The notes below the pieces were generated by a model. That model had not been told where the DNA came from. It made no database searches and was given only the letters and a program-made list of their open reading frames with translations. Shown piece after piece: positions 52,504 to 60,396 of a DNA stretch of 64,000 bases. Origin of the DNA: JAPSGM01 sp963777045 (lineage in GTDB: Bacteria > Chloroflexota > Limnocylindria > QHBO01); contig CAVZPD010000010.1 of the NCBI GenBank assembly GCA_963777045.1, positions 186,001-250,000 of the forward strand. Reading direction: 5' to 3'. The first letter of the stretch is position 1. Every line of letters starts with the position of its first letter. Both the position numbers and the translations under genes were made by a program.

Positions 52504-53022
52504 GTGAACGTGTCCGGCAGGTGGCGCTACCTGCGCCTCGCACGGCTGGTCTGGAAGCTTCCGACCTATGCCCGCATGGTCTGGGGCCTGGCCCGCGATC
52601 CGCGCACCCCGCTGCCGCTGAAGGCGCTGCTGGGCGCGGGCCTCGCGTACGTGCTGGTCCCGCTCGACGTCATTCCCGACGTCATCCCGATCATCGGCCA
52701 GGCCGACGACCTGACGGTCCTGCTGCTCGTGTTGGACCTCTTCATTGCGAACGCACCCAGCGAGGTGCGACAGGAGCACGCGATGCGTGCGCGCAACGGC
52801 ACCGCCCAGCTGGACACCGACCTCTCCCGCCTGCGCGAGCTGATGGGCGACCGATACGACCAGATCCGCGATCGTCTACCCGACCTGCTGGAGCGCTACG
52901 GCGAGCTGCGGGACCCTGCCGCCGTGAAGGCACTGCTCGCCGACTGGCGCCGGCGCCGGACGCGGGAGCCCGCCAGAGCCGAGACGGGCGTTTCCGCCGG
53001 CCGCGGCGACCACTTGAACTGA
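52504..53022 (+). CDS. DUF1232 (YkvA-like) membrane protein
   Basis: A 172-residue protein with the DUF1232 core RDPRTPLPLKALLGAGLAYVLVPLDVIPDVIPIIGQADDLTVLLLVL, including the invariant P-x-DVIPD and G-x-x-DD motifs, within hydrophobic helices. The C-terminal part is a charged helical tail (YDQIRDRLPDLLERYGELRD). The GTG start has GGAG nine nt upstream. The family is of unknown function but widespread near ribosomal and stress genes. It is divergent from lexA, with the SOS box in between, so LexA might also affect it. Confidence 0.85.
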   Translation: MNVSGRWRYLRLARLVWKLPTYARMVWGLARDPRTPLPLKALLGAGLAYVLVPLDVIPDVIPIIGQADDLTVLLLVLDLFIANAPSEVRQEHAMRARNGTAQLDTDLSRLRELMGDRYDQIRDRLPDLLERYGELRDPAAVKALLADWRRRRTREPARAETGVSAGRGDHLN

Positions 53023-53083
53023 ACCGATACCTGCGCTCGGCGGCGAGTGCCGCTGAGCGGACCGAGAAAGGAACGCTCCACAC

Positions 53084-53527
53084 ATGAAGGTCATTCTCAA
53101 GCACGACGTGAAGGGCCTCGGCCGCGAGGGGGACGTCAAGGAGGTCAAGGACGGCTACGGTCGCAACTTCCTGCTTCCGACCGGCAAGGCGGTGATGGCC
53201 GATGCCGGCGCCCTCAAGAACTGGGAGCGCCACCGCGACGAGCGCGACGAGCGCGACCGGGCCGAGCGCGCTGAGGCGGAGGCGCTCGCCGAGCGACTGC
53301 GGGAGATGACGATCGAGATCGCCGTCAAGGCCGGCGAGAAGAATCGTCTCTTCGGTTCCGTCACAAACCGCGAGATCGCGGACACCATCGGGCGGGAGGG
53401 CATCTCCCTCGATCGGCATGTGATCCACCTGCGCGAACCGATCAAGACGGTCGGCGACCACCGGGTTGACGTTCGGCTCCCGTACGGCATCACCTCGCAG
53501 GTTACGGTCACCGTCGTACCGGCCTGA
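53084..53527 (+). CDS. rplI: 50S ribosomal protein L9
   Basis: A 147-residue L9. The signature MKVILKHDVKGLGREGDVKEVKDGYGRNFLLP opens the rRNA-binding N-domain. A long charged connecting helix (ERHRDERDERDRAERAEAEALAERL) leads to the C-domain with KNRLFGSVTNREIAD and the ending YGITSQVTVTVVPA. AAAGGA precedes the ATG by about 8 nt. It stands upstream of dnaB, the common bacterial rplI-dnaB arrangement. Confidence 0.97.
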   Translation: MKVILKHDVKGLGREGDVKEVKDGYGRNFLLPTGKAVMADAGALKNWERHRDERDERDRAERAEAEALAERLREMTIEIAVKAGEKNRLFGSVTNREIADTIGREGISLDRHVIHLREPIKTVGDHRVDVRLPYGITSQVTVTVVPA

Positions 53528-53604
53528 CCCGGCGCCCACTCCCCGCGGCGCGGCGCGCAGCCCGGGTACCCGCATGCGGCGACCCGGCGCTGGAGCCGCG
53601 GTCT

Positions 53605-53706
53605 TGACAGGCTAGCTGTCACAACGCTGCGCTTCCCTTGGCTGCGGTGACGGTATCCACATTTCGGGCAGGGTTATCCCCGATGAACTTCCGAGGTTGT
53701 GGGCAA
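53605..53706. promoter_or_regulatory. Palindrome and DnaA-box-like sites upstream of dnaB
   Basis: A perfect dyad TGACAG-GCTAG-CTGTCA (53605-53621) is followed by three sites resembling the DnaA box TTATCCACA: GTATCCACA (53653-53661, 8/9), TTATCCCCG (53674-53682, 6/9) and TGTGGGCAA (53698-53706, reverse, 7/9). They lie in the 287-bp gap before dnaB. They could mark DnaA control of dnaB or be chance matches. Confidence 0.35.
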
Positions 53707-53814
53707 CCGTGACTGTTTCGGCCGACGAGCGACCACCGCGAAGCCACGCCGGCCGTAGGGTCTGTCTCCGGCGCCGAGAGGCGCAGCAGCTTCAACCCGC
53801 ATCGCGGCAGGCGC

Positions 53815-55161
53815 ATGAGCATCGACAAGCTGGCACCCCAGGCGGTGGAGGCCGAACAGAGCGTCCTCGGCTCGGTCCTGATCGACCCGGAGGCCATCCT
53901 GCGGGTCGCCGAGTTCCTCCATCCGGCTGACTTCTACCGGCAGCAGCATGCCGACATCTACGAGGCCATGCTCTCCCTGCACGGCCAGCGCGAACCGATC
54001 GACCTCGTCACCCTCGGCGATGAGCTCACCCGCCGTGAGCGCCTCGAGCAGGTGGGGGGACCGGCGTACCTCGCAAACCTCATGAACGCCGTTCCGACCG
54101 CGGTCCATGTCGAGCACTACGGCCGGATCGTCGAGCGCAAGGCGGTGCTGCGCAACCTCATCGCAGCAGCCGGCAAGATCGCGGCGGTCGGGTACGAGGA
54201 GGCCAACGATGCGGAGGCAGCGGTTGACCGCGCCGAGGGGATCCTGTTCGAGATCAGCCAGCGGCGCACGGTCGGGGGCTTCGAATCACTGTCCACGCTC
54301 CTCGGCCAGGCGTACGACCGGCTCGAGTACCTGCACGAGCATCGCGGACAGATCCTGGGCATCCCTTCCGGCCTGTCGCAGCTCGATGCCCTGCTGGGCG
54401 GCTTCCAGCCGTCCGACCTCGTCATCCTGGCGGCTCGTCCCAGCGTCGGAAAGACGAGCCTGGCGCTGAACATCGCGCAGCACGCCGCCGTGCGCGAGGT
54501 GAAGAAGGTCGGTCTCTTCTCGCTCGAGATGAGTCGCGAGCAGCTGGCCCTCCGGCTCCTCTCCGCGGAGAGCGGGATCAATCCACGCCCGCTGCAGTCC
54601 GGCTTCGTGGACGAGACCGACTGGTCGAAGATCGCCCAGGTGATGAACGACATGCACAACGCGCCGATGTGGATCGACGACTCGCCGGCGCTCACCGTCA
54701 TGGAGCTTCGGACGAAGGCCCGTCGGCTCGAGGCGGAGCAGCGGGGGTTGGACCTCGTGATCGTCGACTACCTGCAGCTGATGCAGGGCTCCACGCCGCA
54801 GCGCGACGCCAATCGGGTGCAGGAGGTGAGCGAGATCAGCCGCGGTCTGAAGCAGCTGGCCAGGGAGCTGAAGGTTCCTGTCATCGCCCTCTCGCAGCTT
54901 TCGCGCGGCGTGGAGCAGCGAGGGACTCAGGAGCCGCGCCTCTCCGACCTGCGCGAGTCGGGATCCATCGAGCAGGACGCCGACGTGGTGATCTTCCTGT
55001 ATCGAGAGGGCGAGCAGAACGCCGAGAGCGAGGTCGAACTGGTCAAGGCCAAGGTCGCCAAGCACCGCAACGGCCCCATCGGCGAGGTGCCGCTGCAGTT
55101 CCGGAAGTCGAATACGCGCTTCTACACCATGCAGCGCGAGGCCGAGGTGCAGGCCTACTGA
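53815..55161 (+). CDS. dnaB: Replicative DNA helicase DnaB
   Basis: A 448-residue hexameric helicase. The N-terminal domain begins LAPQAVEAEQSVLGSVLIDPEAI. The RecA-like domain has Walker A ARPSVGKTSLALN near residue 207, Walker B region LVIVDYLQLM, the H4 motif SQLSRGVEQR and the arginine finger/Q motif ESGSIEQDADVVIFLYRE. No intein interrupts it and the length is normal. It is the replication-fork helicase. It follows rplI by 287 bp that contain the dyad and DnaA-like sites. Confidence 0.97.
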   Translation: MSIDKLAPQAVEAEQSVLGSVLIDPEAILRVAEFLHPADFYRQQHADIYEAMLSLHGQREPIDLVTLGDELTRRERLEQVGGPAYLANLMNAVPTAVHVEHYGRIVERKAVLRNLIAAAGKIAAVGYEEANDAEAAVDRAEGILFEISQRRTVGGFESLSTLLGQAYDRLEYLHEHRGQILGIPSGLSQLDALLGGFQPSDLVILAARPSVGKTSLALNIAQHAAVREVKKVGLFSLEMSREQLALRLLSAESGINPRPLQSGFVDETDWSKIAQVMNDMHNAPMWIDDSPALTVMELRTKARRLEAEQRGLDLVIVDYLQLMQGSTPQRDANRVQEVSEISRGLKQLARELKVPVIALSQLSRGVEQRGTQEPRLSDLRESGSIEQDADVVIFLYREGEQNAESEVELVKAKVAKHRNGPIGEVPLQFRKSNTRFYTMQREAEVQAY

Positions 55162-55329
55162 CGCTCGCTCGCTAGCCTGCCGAACTCTGTACATCCCCTT
55201 GTACCCGCGTGTATAGTCGGGCGCTGAACGTCCGGTCCACACGCTCGCGCCCCACCGTCGCACGCAACTCGCACAGGCGCCGGGAGCCAGCACCGTCCAA
55301 GTTCCGGCCCGGGCGCGCGAACAGGAGGC

Positions 55330-55650
55330 ATGGGTAGGGTGTACGCCGACAAGACCATTCGCTGTCGAGATTGCGGAATGGACTTCGTCTTTTCAGCGGG
55401 CGAGCAGGAGTTCTACGCAGAGAAGGGGCTCGTCAACGAGCCCCAGCGCTGTCCGAGCTGCCGCGCCGTTGCCAAGCAGAACCGAGCCCTCGGGATCGGT
55501 AACGGTGGAGGGGGCGGCGGCCAGCGCGAGATGCATGCGGCGGTCTGTGCCGAGTGCGGAGGTCAGGCCCTGGTGCCCTTCCTGCCGCGCAACGATCGGC
55601 CGGTTTACTGCTCCAGCTGCTTCGACAAGGTTCGCGCCACGCGCGCCTGA
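55330..55650 (+). CDS. Double zinc-ribbon protein (zf-trcl / CxxC-x17-CxxC type)
   Basis: A 106-residue protein with two Cys4 zinc ribbons: IRCRDCGMDFVFSAGEQEFYAEKG with RCPSC (residues about 11-39), a Gly-rich hinge (GNGGGGGG), and VCAECGGQALVPFLPRND with YCSSCF (about 75-98). The first resembles the probable zinc-ribbon domain zf-trcl, the second the C-x2-C-x17-C-x2-C domain common in Chloroflexota and related phyla. GGAGG lies 3 nt before the ATG. TATAGT at 55212-55217 may be its -10, behind a GTACA-N6-TGTAC dyad. The role is unknown, possibly nucleic-acid binding. Confidence 0.82.
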   Translation: MGRVYADKTIRCRDCGMDFVFSAGEQEFYAEKGLVNEPQRCPSCRAVAKQNRALGIGNGGGGGGQREMHAAVCAECGGQALVPFLPRNDRPVYCSSCFDKVRATRA

Positions 55651-55767
55651 CGCACCAGCGGCGAGAGCGCCGACGACGAGCGCCGCGGATGCGGCGCTCG
55701 TTCCGTTTTCCGGTCCCGCGGGGCGCTACCATTGCCCCCTTCCCCGTAGTCGAGGTTCCGACGCTCC

Positions 55768-57129
55768 ATGTCCGTCATCGCCGTCGTCGGCGCCCAGTGG
55801 GGTGACGAGGGCAAGGGCCGGGTGGTGGACTACCTGGCAGAGGACGCGGACCTGGTGGTTCGCTACGGCGGCGGCAACAACGCCGGGCACACCGTCGTCA
55901 ACCCGCACGGTCACTTCAAGCTGCACCTCATCCCGTCGGGCATCTGCTATCCGGCTACGCGCAACCTCCTGGGCAACGGCGTGGTGATCAACCCGCCCGC
56001 GCTGGTGGGGGAGCTGGACGGGCTGCAGGCGGCCGGCATCGGCTGCGAGAACCTCGCCATCGCGGATCGTGCTCACCTGGTGATGCCGTACCACGTGCTG
56101 ACCGACCAGCTCGAGGAGCGCGAGCGAGGCGCGAAGAAGCTGGGGACCACGAGCCGCGGCATCGGTCCGGCCTACGTCGACAAGGTGGCGCGCCGCGGCA
56201 TCCGCGTGGTCGACCTCATGGAGGCCGATGTCTTCCGCGCCCGCCTGCACGCCGCCCTGCAGCGTGCTCGTCGCCTGGTGGAGGGCTACTTCGGGGCTGG
56301 AGGTCCGGACGACGAGCTGCAGGGGGCCGTCGCCGAGGCCCTGGACGAGGAGCGCATCGCCGATGCCTACCTCCGCGCCGGCGAGCGGCTGCGTCCCCAC
56401 GTCGTGGACGGCCAGGCCGTGGTGGATGAGGCGCTGACCGCCGGACGCAGGATCCTCCTCGAGGGACAGCTCGGGACGATGCGCGACATCGACTGGGGCA
56501 CCTACCCGTACGTCACCAGCTCCAGTCCCATCCCGGGCGGCGCGAGCCTGGGGGCCGGCCTCCCGGCCGTCCGCATCGATCGCGTCCTCGGAGTCGCGAA
56601 GGCGTACACGACGGCGGTCGGCTCCGGTCCACTGCCGAGCGAGGCGAGCGACGCGGACGGCGAACGACTGCGAGAACGCGGCGTCGAGTACGGCACCTCG
56701 ACCGGCCGCCCGCGTCGATGCGGCTGGTACGACGCGGTGGCGGTTCGCTTCAGCGTCCGGCTGGCCGGGTACAGCGCCATCGCGCTGACGAAGCTCGACG
56801 TCCTCGACCGGTTCGACCGCGTCCGGGTCTGCACCGCCTACCGCGATCCGGTGAGCGGCGACCTGCTGGAAACGGTTCCCGCATCCACGCCGCTCTACGA
56901 GCGACTGGAGCCCGTGTACGAGGAGCTCCCCGGCTGGCAGCGCGACACGACAGACTGTCGCCGGTGGTCGGATCTGCCACCCGCCGCCCGCGGCTATGTG
57001 GAGCGCCTGGAAGCGCTCGCGGGCGTCCCGGTGAGCCACGTCAGCATTGGACCCGAGCGGCAGCAGATGATCGTGCGATCGGATGCCGGCGCCTGGGCGG
57101 CGCGCAACCTGCAGGAGGCGCCCGCATGA
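55768..57129 (+). CDS. purA: Adenylosuccinate synthetase
   Basis: A 453-residue GTP-dependent enzyme that joins IMP and aspartate on the way to AMP. The P-loop is VGAQWGDEGKGR, where the second lysine of the usual GDEGKGK is arginine. Other blocks are GGGNNAGHTVV with the catalytic histidine, GTTSRGIGPAYVDK, LEGQLGTMRDIDWGTYPYVTSS, GSGPLPSE, TGRPRRCGWYDAVAVR and ALTKLDVLD. It overlaps the next gene by 4 nt. The length is slightly above the usual 430 residues because of small insertions. Confidence 0.96.
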   Translation: MSVIAVVGAQWGDEGKGRVVDYLAEDADLVVRYGGGNNAGHTVVNPHGHFKLHLIPSGICYPATRNLLGNGVVINPPALVGELDGLQAAGIGCENLAIADRAHLVMPYHVLTDQLEERERGAKKLGTTSRGIGPAYVDKVARRGIRVVDLMEADVFRARLHAALQRARRLVEGYFGAGGPDDELQGAVAEALDEERIADAYLRAGERLRPHVVDGQAVVDEALTAGRRILLEGQLGTMRDIDWGTYPYVTSSSPIPGGASLGAGLPAVRIDRVLGVAKAYTTAVGSGPLPSEASDADGERLRERGVEYGTSTGRPRRCGWYDAVAVRFSVRLAGYSAIALTKLDVLDRFDRVRVCTAYRDPVSGDLLETVPASTPLYERLEPVYEELPGWQRDTTDCRRWSDLPPAARGYVERLEALAGVPVSHVSIGPERQQMIVRSDAGAWAARNLQEAPA

Positions 57130-58025
57130 AACTGGGGCTCATCGTGCCGCAGGGATGGACCGGCGAGTACGACGGCTGGGACGCCGACAGCGCCTGGTCA
57201 CGGACGTTGGCCGTGGCGCGCCACGCCGACCGCATCGGCTTCGAGTCCATCTGGCTCTTCGACCACTTCCACACGGTCCCCAAGCCGACCGACGAGCTCA
57301 CCTTCGAGTCGTTCGTTGCGCTCACTGCACTGGCGACGCAGACCGAGCGTGTCCGCGTGGGGCAGGTCGTCATCTGCAACGGCTTCCGCAACCCGGCGCT
57401 GACCGCGAAGATGGCCGGCACGCTGGACGTCGTCAGCGGAGGTCGCTACGAGCTCGGCATCGGCGCCGGCTGGAAGCGAGACGAGTGGCTGGCCTACGGC
57501 TACGGCTTTCCCGAGACGCGTGAGCGGCTGGCCCAGCTGGGAGACGCGCTCGAGATCATCACGCGGATGCTCGGGCAGGGCCGAGAGCACGCCACGTACG
57601 ACGGTGAGCACGCGGCGGTGCACGGCGCCATCAATCTGCCGCGCGGCCTGCAGGCACCCCGCATCCCGATCATGGTGGGTGGCAACGGGCCGAACGTGAC
57701 CTGGCGACTGGCAGCGAAGTTCGCCGACGAGCTGAACCTCGACGCCATGTCGCCCGCCGAGCTGCGCGACGCGCTGCCGGTCATCAGGTCCCGCTGCGAG
57801 GAGATCGGCCGGGACCCGGACAGCCTGCGCATCAGCCTTCACGCCTGGTGGGGCGACGATGACTGGCGGACCCCGGGCGATCGCCGGATCGCCCTGCTGG
57901 GCGAGCTGGCCGACCTCGGCGTCGACCGTGTCATGGGACTCCTGCAGGAGACGGCCACCGCCGACGAGCCGATGGAGGCGCTGGCCGAGGACGCACGGGC
58001 GGCGGGCATCGCTCTGGGCGATTGA
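57126..58025 (+). CDS. LLM-class F420-dependent oxidoreductase
   Basis: A 299-residue TIM-barrel luciferase-like oxidoreductase. Features are KLGLIVPQGWTGEYDG, the IGFESIWLFDHF strand-helix near residue 40, VGQVVICNGFRNPALTAKMAGTLDVVSGGRYELGIGAGW, the cofactor-phosphate segment PRIPIMVGGNGPNVTWRLAAKFADELN and ISLHAWWGD. The G-x-GAGW and GGNGP motifs favour coenzyme F420 over FMN. The ATG overlaps the purA stop (ATGA), so it is translationally coupled. The substrate is unknown. Confidence 0.88.
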   Translation: MKLGLIVPQGWTGEYDGWDADSAWSRTLAVARHADRIGFESIWLFDHFHTVPKPTDELTFESFVALTALATQTERVRVGQVVICNGFRNPALTAKMAGTLDVVSGGRYELGIGAGWKRDEWLAYGYGFPETRERLAQLGDALEIITRMLGQGREHATYDGEHAAVHGAINLPRGLQAPRIPIMVGGNGPNVTWRLAAKFADELNLDAMSPAELRDALPVIRSRCEEIGRDPDSLRISLHAWWGDDDWRTPGDRRIALLGELADLGVDRVMGLLQETATADEPMEALAEDARAAGIALGD

Positions 58026-58056
58026 TCCCGCACGGAGACGCGACCGTACCGACAGC

Positions 58057-59535
58057 GTGACTCGCACCCCGCGACGAGCGATCGCCTGGTTTCGGCGCGA
58101 CCTGCGCATCGACGACAACAGGATGCTGGCGCTCGCCACGGCCGAGGCGGCCCAGGTCTTCCCCGTCTTCGTCGTCGATCCCGCATTGCTGGAGCGCCAT
58201 GCCGAAGCAGCGGGCCGCCTGGCCTGGTTCGCCGCGAGCGTCGAAGCGCTCGCCGGCCGGCTGGGCAGCGTTGGCAGCGGCCTTCGCGTCCTCGCCGGCG
58301 ATCCCGCCGCCGTCCTCACCCGATTTGCCTCCGAGGTCGGGGCCGATGCGATCTTCGCCGGGCGCGACGAGGATCCATTTGCCGTGGCCCGTGACGAGGA
58401 GGTCGCCCGCCGCGTCGACCTGCGCCTGGTCGATGACCAGCGGCTCCTGCCGCCGGGGGCGTTGCGCACGGCGAGCGGCGACGCGTTTCGCATCTTCACG
58501 CCGTTCCGCAACGCGCTGGGTGCTCGCCTCGCCGCGGACAGCTCCCTGGTGGCCGAATCAGTCGCGGACGTCTCGCGCCTCGCGAGGATCAGCGGGTCCC
58601 TGCCGAACGAGACCTTCCCATGGCCCGCGGCAGCAGGTCGGCTGCCGCTGGCCGGGGAGCTGGCTGCCAAGAGACGCCTGCGGAGCTTCGTGGCGAACGA
58701 CCTGCGCCGCTACCGCGCCGAGCGGGACCGCCCGGATCTCGCCTCCACTTCGGGCATCAGCCCGTACCTGCGCACTGGCGCGCTTTCGGTTCGCGCGGCC
58801 TGGCGCGCCGTGCAGGCGGTCGAGCGGGACGCCGAGCTCGCTGACGACGCGGAGTTGGCGGCCAGTGCGCGGCGCTGGCGCGACGAGCTCGCCTGGCGCG
58901 AGTTCTACGCCGGCGTCCTGCTCGCGCATCCCGAGGGGATCGAGCGCGGCCTTCGTTCAGAATACCGGGGCATCGGCTGGGAGACGGGCCGGGCCGCCGA
59001 TGACGCGTTCGAGGCGTGGCGCTCGGGATCGACCGGCATCCCGATCGTCGATGCCGGGATGCGCCAGCTCCGCGCCACCGGCTGGATGCACAACCGGCTG
59101 CGGCTCATCACCGCCAGCTTCCTGGTCAAGGATCTCGGCATCGACTGGCGCCGTGGCGAGGCCGCCTTCATGGAGCACCTGCTCGACGGGGACCTGTCGC
59201 AGAACAACGGCAACTGGCAGTGGGTGGCCGGCGTCGGGACCGATGCGGCGCCCTACTTCCGCATCCTCAACCCCGTCCTCCAGGGCAAGCGGTTCGACCC
59301 ACAGGGCGACTTCGTGCGGGCCTGGCTGCCGGAGCTGGCCGAGCTGCCGACGCGGTTCATCCACGAGCCCTGGCTGGCCCCGCCGGGCCCGCGGCCGACC
59401 GCCTACCCCGCGCCGATCGTCGAGCACGCCGCCGCTCGCCGGAGAGCCCTCGAGCGCTACCGGCTTGGCAGGGAGGAGATCGGGGAGCCGACCGCTGCGG
59501 ACCTTCGTGCCGCGGCAACCAGCCGGTGGAGGTAA
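58057..59535 (+). CDS. phr: Deoxyribodipyrimidine photolyase (cryptochrome/photolyase family)
   Basis: A 492-residue light-driven repair enzyme for cyclobutane pyrimidine dimers. The N-terminal antenna domain starts AIAWFRRDLRIDDNRMLALA. The FAD-binding helical domain has GISPYLRTGALSVRAAWR, WRDELAWREFYAGVL, the DAGMRQLRATGWMHNRLRLITASFLVKDL block and DLSQNNGNWQWVAGVGTDAAPYFRILNP-type signature (class I). The GTG start follows the LLM gene by 31 nt. The adjacent F420-type gene is notable because class I photolyases can use a deazaflavin antenna, but no antenna specificity is proven here. Confidence 0.94.
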   Translation: MTRTPRRAIAWFRRDLRIDDNRMLALATAEAAQVFPVFVVDPALLERHAEAAGRLAWFAASVEALAGRLGSVGSGLRVLAGDPAAVLTRFASEVGADAIFAGRDEDPFAVARDEEVARRVDLRLVDDQRLLPPGALRTASGDAFRIFTPFRNALGARLAADSSLVAESVADVSRLARISGSLPNETFPWPAAAGRLPLAGELAAKRRLRSFVANDLRRYRAERDRPDLASTSGISPYLRTGALSVRAAWRAVQAVERDAELADDAELAASARRWRDELAWREFYAGVLLAHPEGIERGLRSEYRGIGWETGRAADDAFEAWRSGSTGIPIVDAGMRQLRATGWMHNRLRLITASFLVKDLGIDWRRGEAAFMEHLLDGDLSQNNGNWQWVAGVGTDAAPYFRILNPVLQGKRFDPQGDFVRAWLPELAELPTRFIHEPWLAPPGPRPTAYPAPIVEHAAARRRALERYRLGREEIGEPTAADLRAAATSRWR

Positions 59536-59724
59536 GGACCAGGGTTCGGACGGACGGTGGCCATCGAGGCGGCGATTCGTAGTCAGGACCGGTCACCGGC
59601 TGGTGATTTCCACGACGAAACCCCGTCGCCACGGAGATTCCTGGCCGATAACACCACCAGCTGGTGGTCTTGGGACGACGGCCCCGTTGCCTGATGCCGG
59701 CACCGCCGCGTATTAGAACGCGGC

Positions 59725-59757
59725 TTGCAAAGGATGTGTTGCAAAGGTATCTTTGCA
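59725..59757 (+). promoter_or_regulatory. Promoter with overlapping palindromic operator of the HTH-MFS operon
   Basis: TTGCAA (59725-59730), a 17-bp spacer and TATCTT (59748-59753) form a near-consensus promoter. A perfect dyad TGCAAAG-GTAT-CTTTGCA (59740-59757) covers the -10, and an extra half site TTGCAAAG (59725-59732) covers the -35. The start site should fall at the ATG (59761), so the mRNA is leaderless and probably self-repressed. Confidence 0.75.
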
Positions 59758-59760
59758 TGC

Positions 59761-60396
59761 ATGACCGATGAAGAGCGCACCCTGCCAGGAGGGTTCGACC
59801 CGCGCCGCGACGTGTTCATCGACGCACGAAACCTGCGTGGGCTGACCCACCCCCTCCGTCTCCGCATGCTGGCCATGCTCCGCGAGCGCGGTCCGGCCAC
59901 CGCCACCATGCTCGCCGAGCGGCTGGGTGAGTCGAGCGGCGCCACCAGCTACCACCTGCGCCAGCTGGCGGAATACGGCTTCGTGACGGACGACGAGACG
60001 CGCGGGCAGGGGCGCGAGCGCTGGTGGCGCTCCGCGCATCGGTCGTCCTACTTCAGCACAGCCGAGGCGGTCGACGACGAGACGCGGCTCCTCGGCGACG
60101 CCTACCTGCGCGCAGTGGTCAGGGGCGCGGCGATGCGCATGGAGGCGTGGGTCGACGCCCAGCCGACGCTTCCCGAGGCGTGGCGCGATGCCGGCACCGT
60201 ATCGGACTACCGCATGCTGGCCACGCCGGAGGAGGCCAGGGCGCTGCTGGAGCGGCTGGAGACGATCGGCAACGAGATGCGCGCGACGGAGGACGAGGCG
60301 CCTCGGCCGGGAGCGCGCCGGGTCTACCTGCAGTTCCAGGTTCTCCCCGACGCCAGGGAGACCGTGGACGAGGGCGAGGATGCCGTCCATGGCTGA
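59761..60396 (+). CDS. ArsR-like winged-helix transcriptional regulator
   Basis: A 211-residue regulator. The N-terminal wHTH is GLTHPLRLRMLAMLRERGPATATMLAERLGESSGATSYHLRQLAEYGFV, typical of ArsR/HTH_20 proteins that pair with MFS exporters. The C-terminal helical part (about 85-211) shows no known ligand motif. Its ATG lies 3 nt after the operator dyad TGCAAAG-N4-CTTTGCA that overlaps the promoter, which suggests autorepression. The following MFS gene overlaps by 8 nt, so it probably controls that transporter. Confidence 0.88.
   Translation: MTDEERTLPGGFDPRRDVFIDARNLRGLTHPLRLRMLAMLRERGPATATMLAERLGESSGATSYHLRQLAEYGFVTDDETRGQGRERWWRSAHRSSYFSTAEAVDDETRLLGDAYLRAVVRGAAMRMEAWVDAQPTLPEAWRDAGTVSDYRMLATPEEARALLERLETIGNEMRATEDEAPRPGARRVYLQFQVLPDARETVDEGEDAVHG

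Noticed and set aside
53653..53706. DnaA-box-like sites considered as the replication origin
   Set aside because: Only three imperfect matches, no AT-rich unwinding region, and no dnaA or gyrB nearby.
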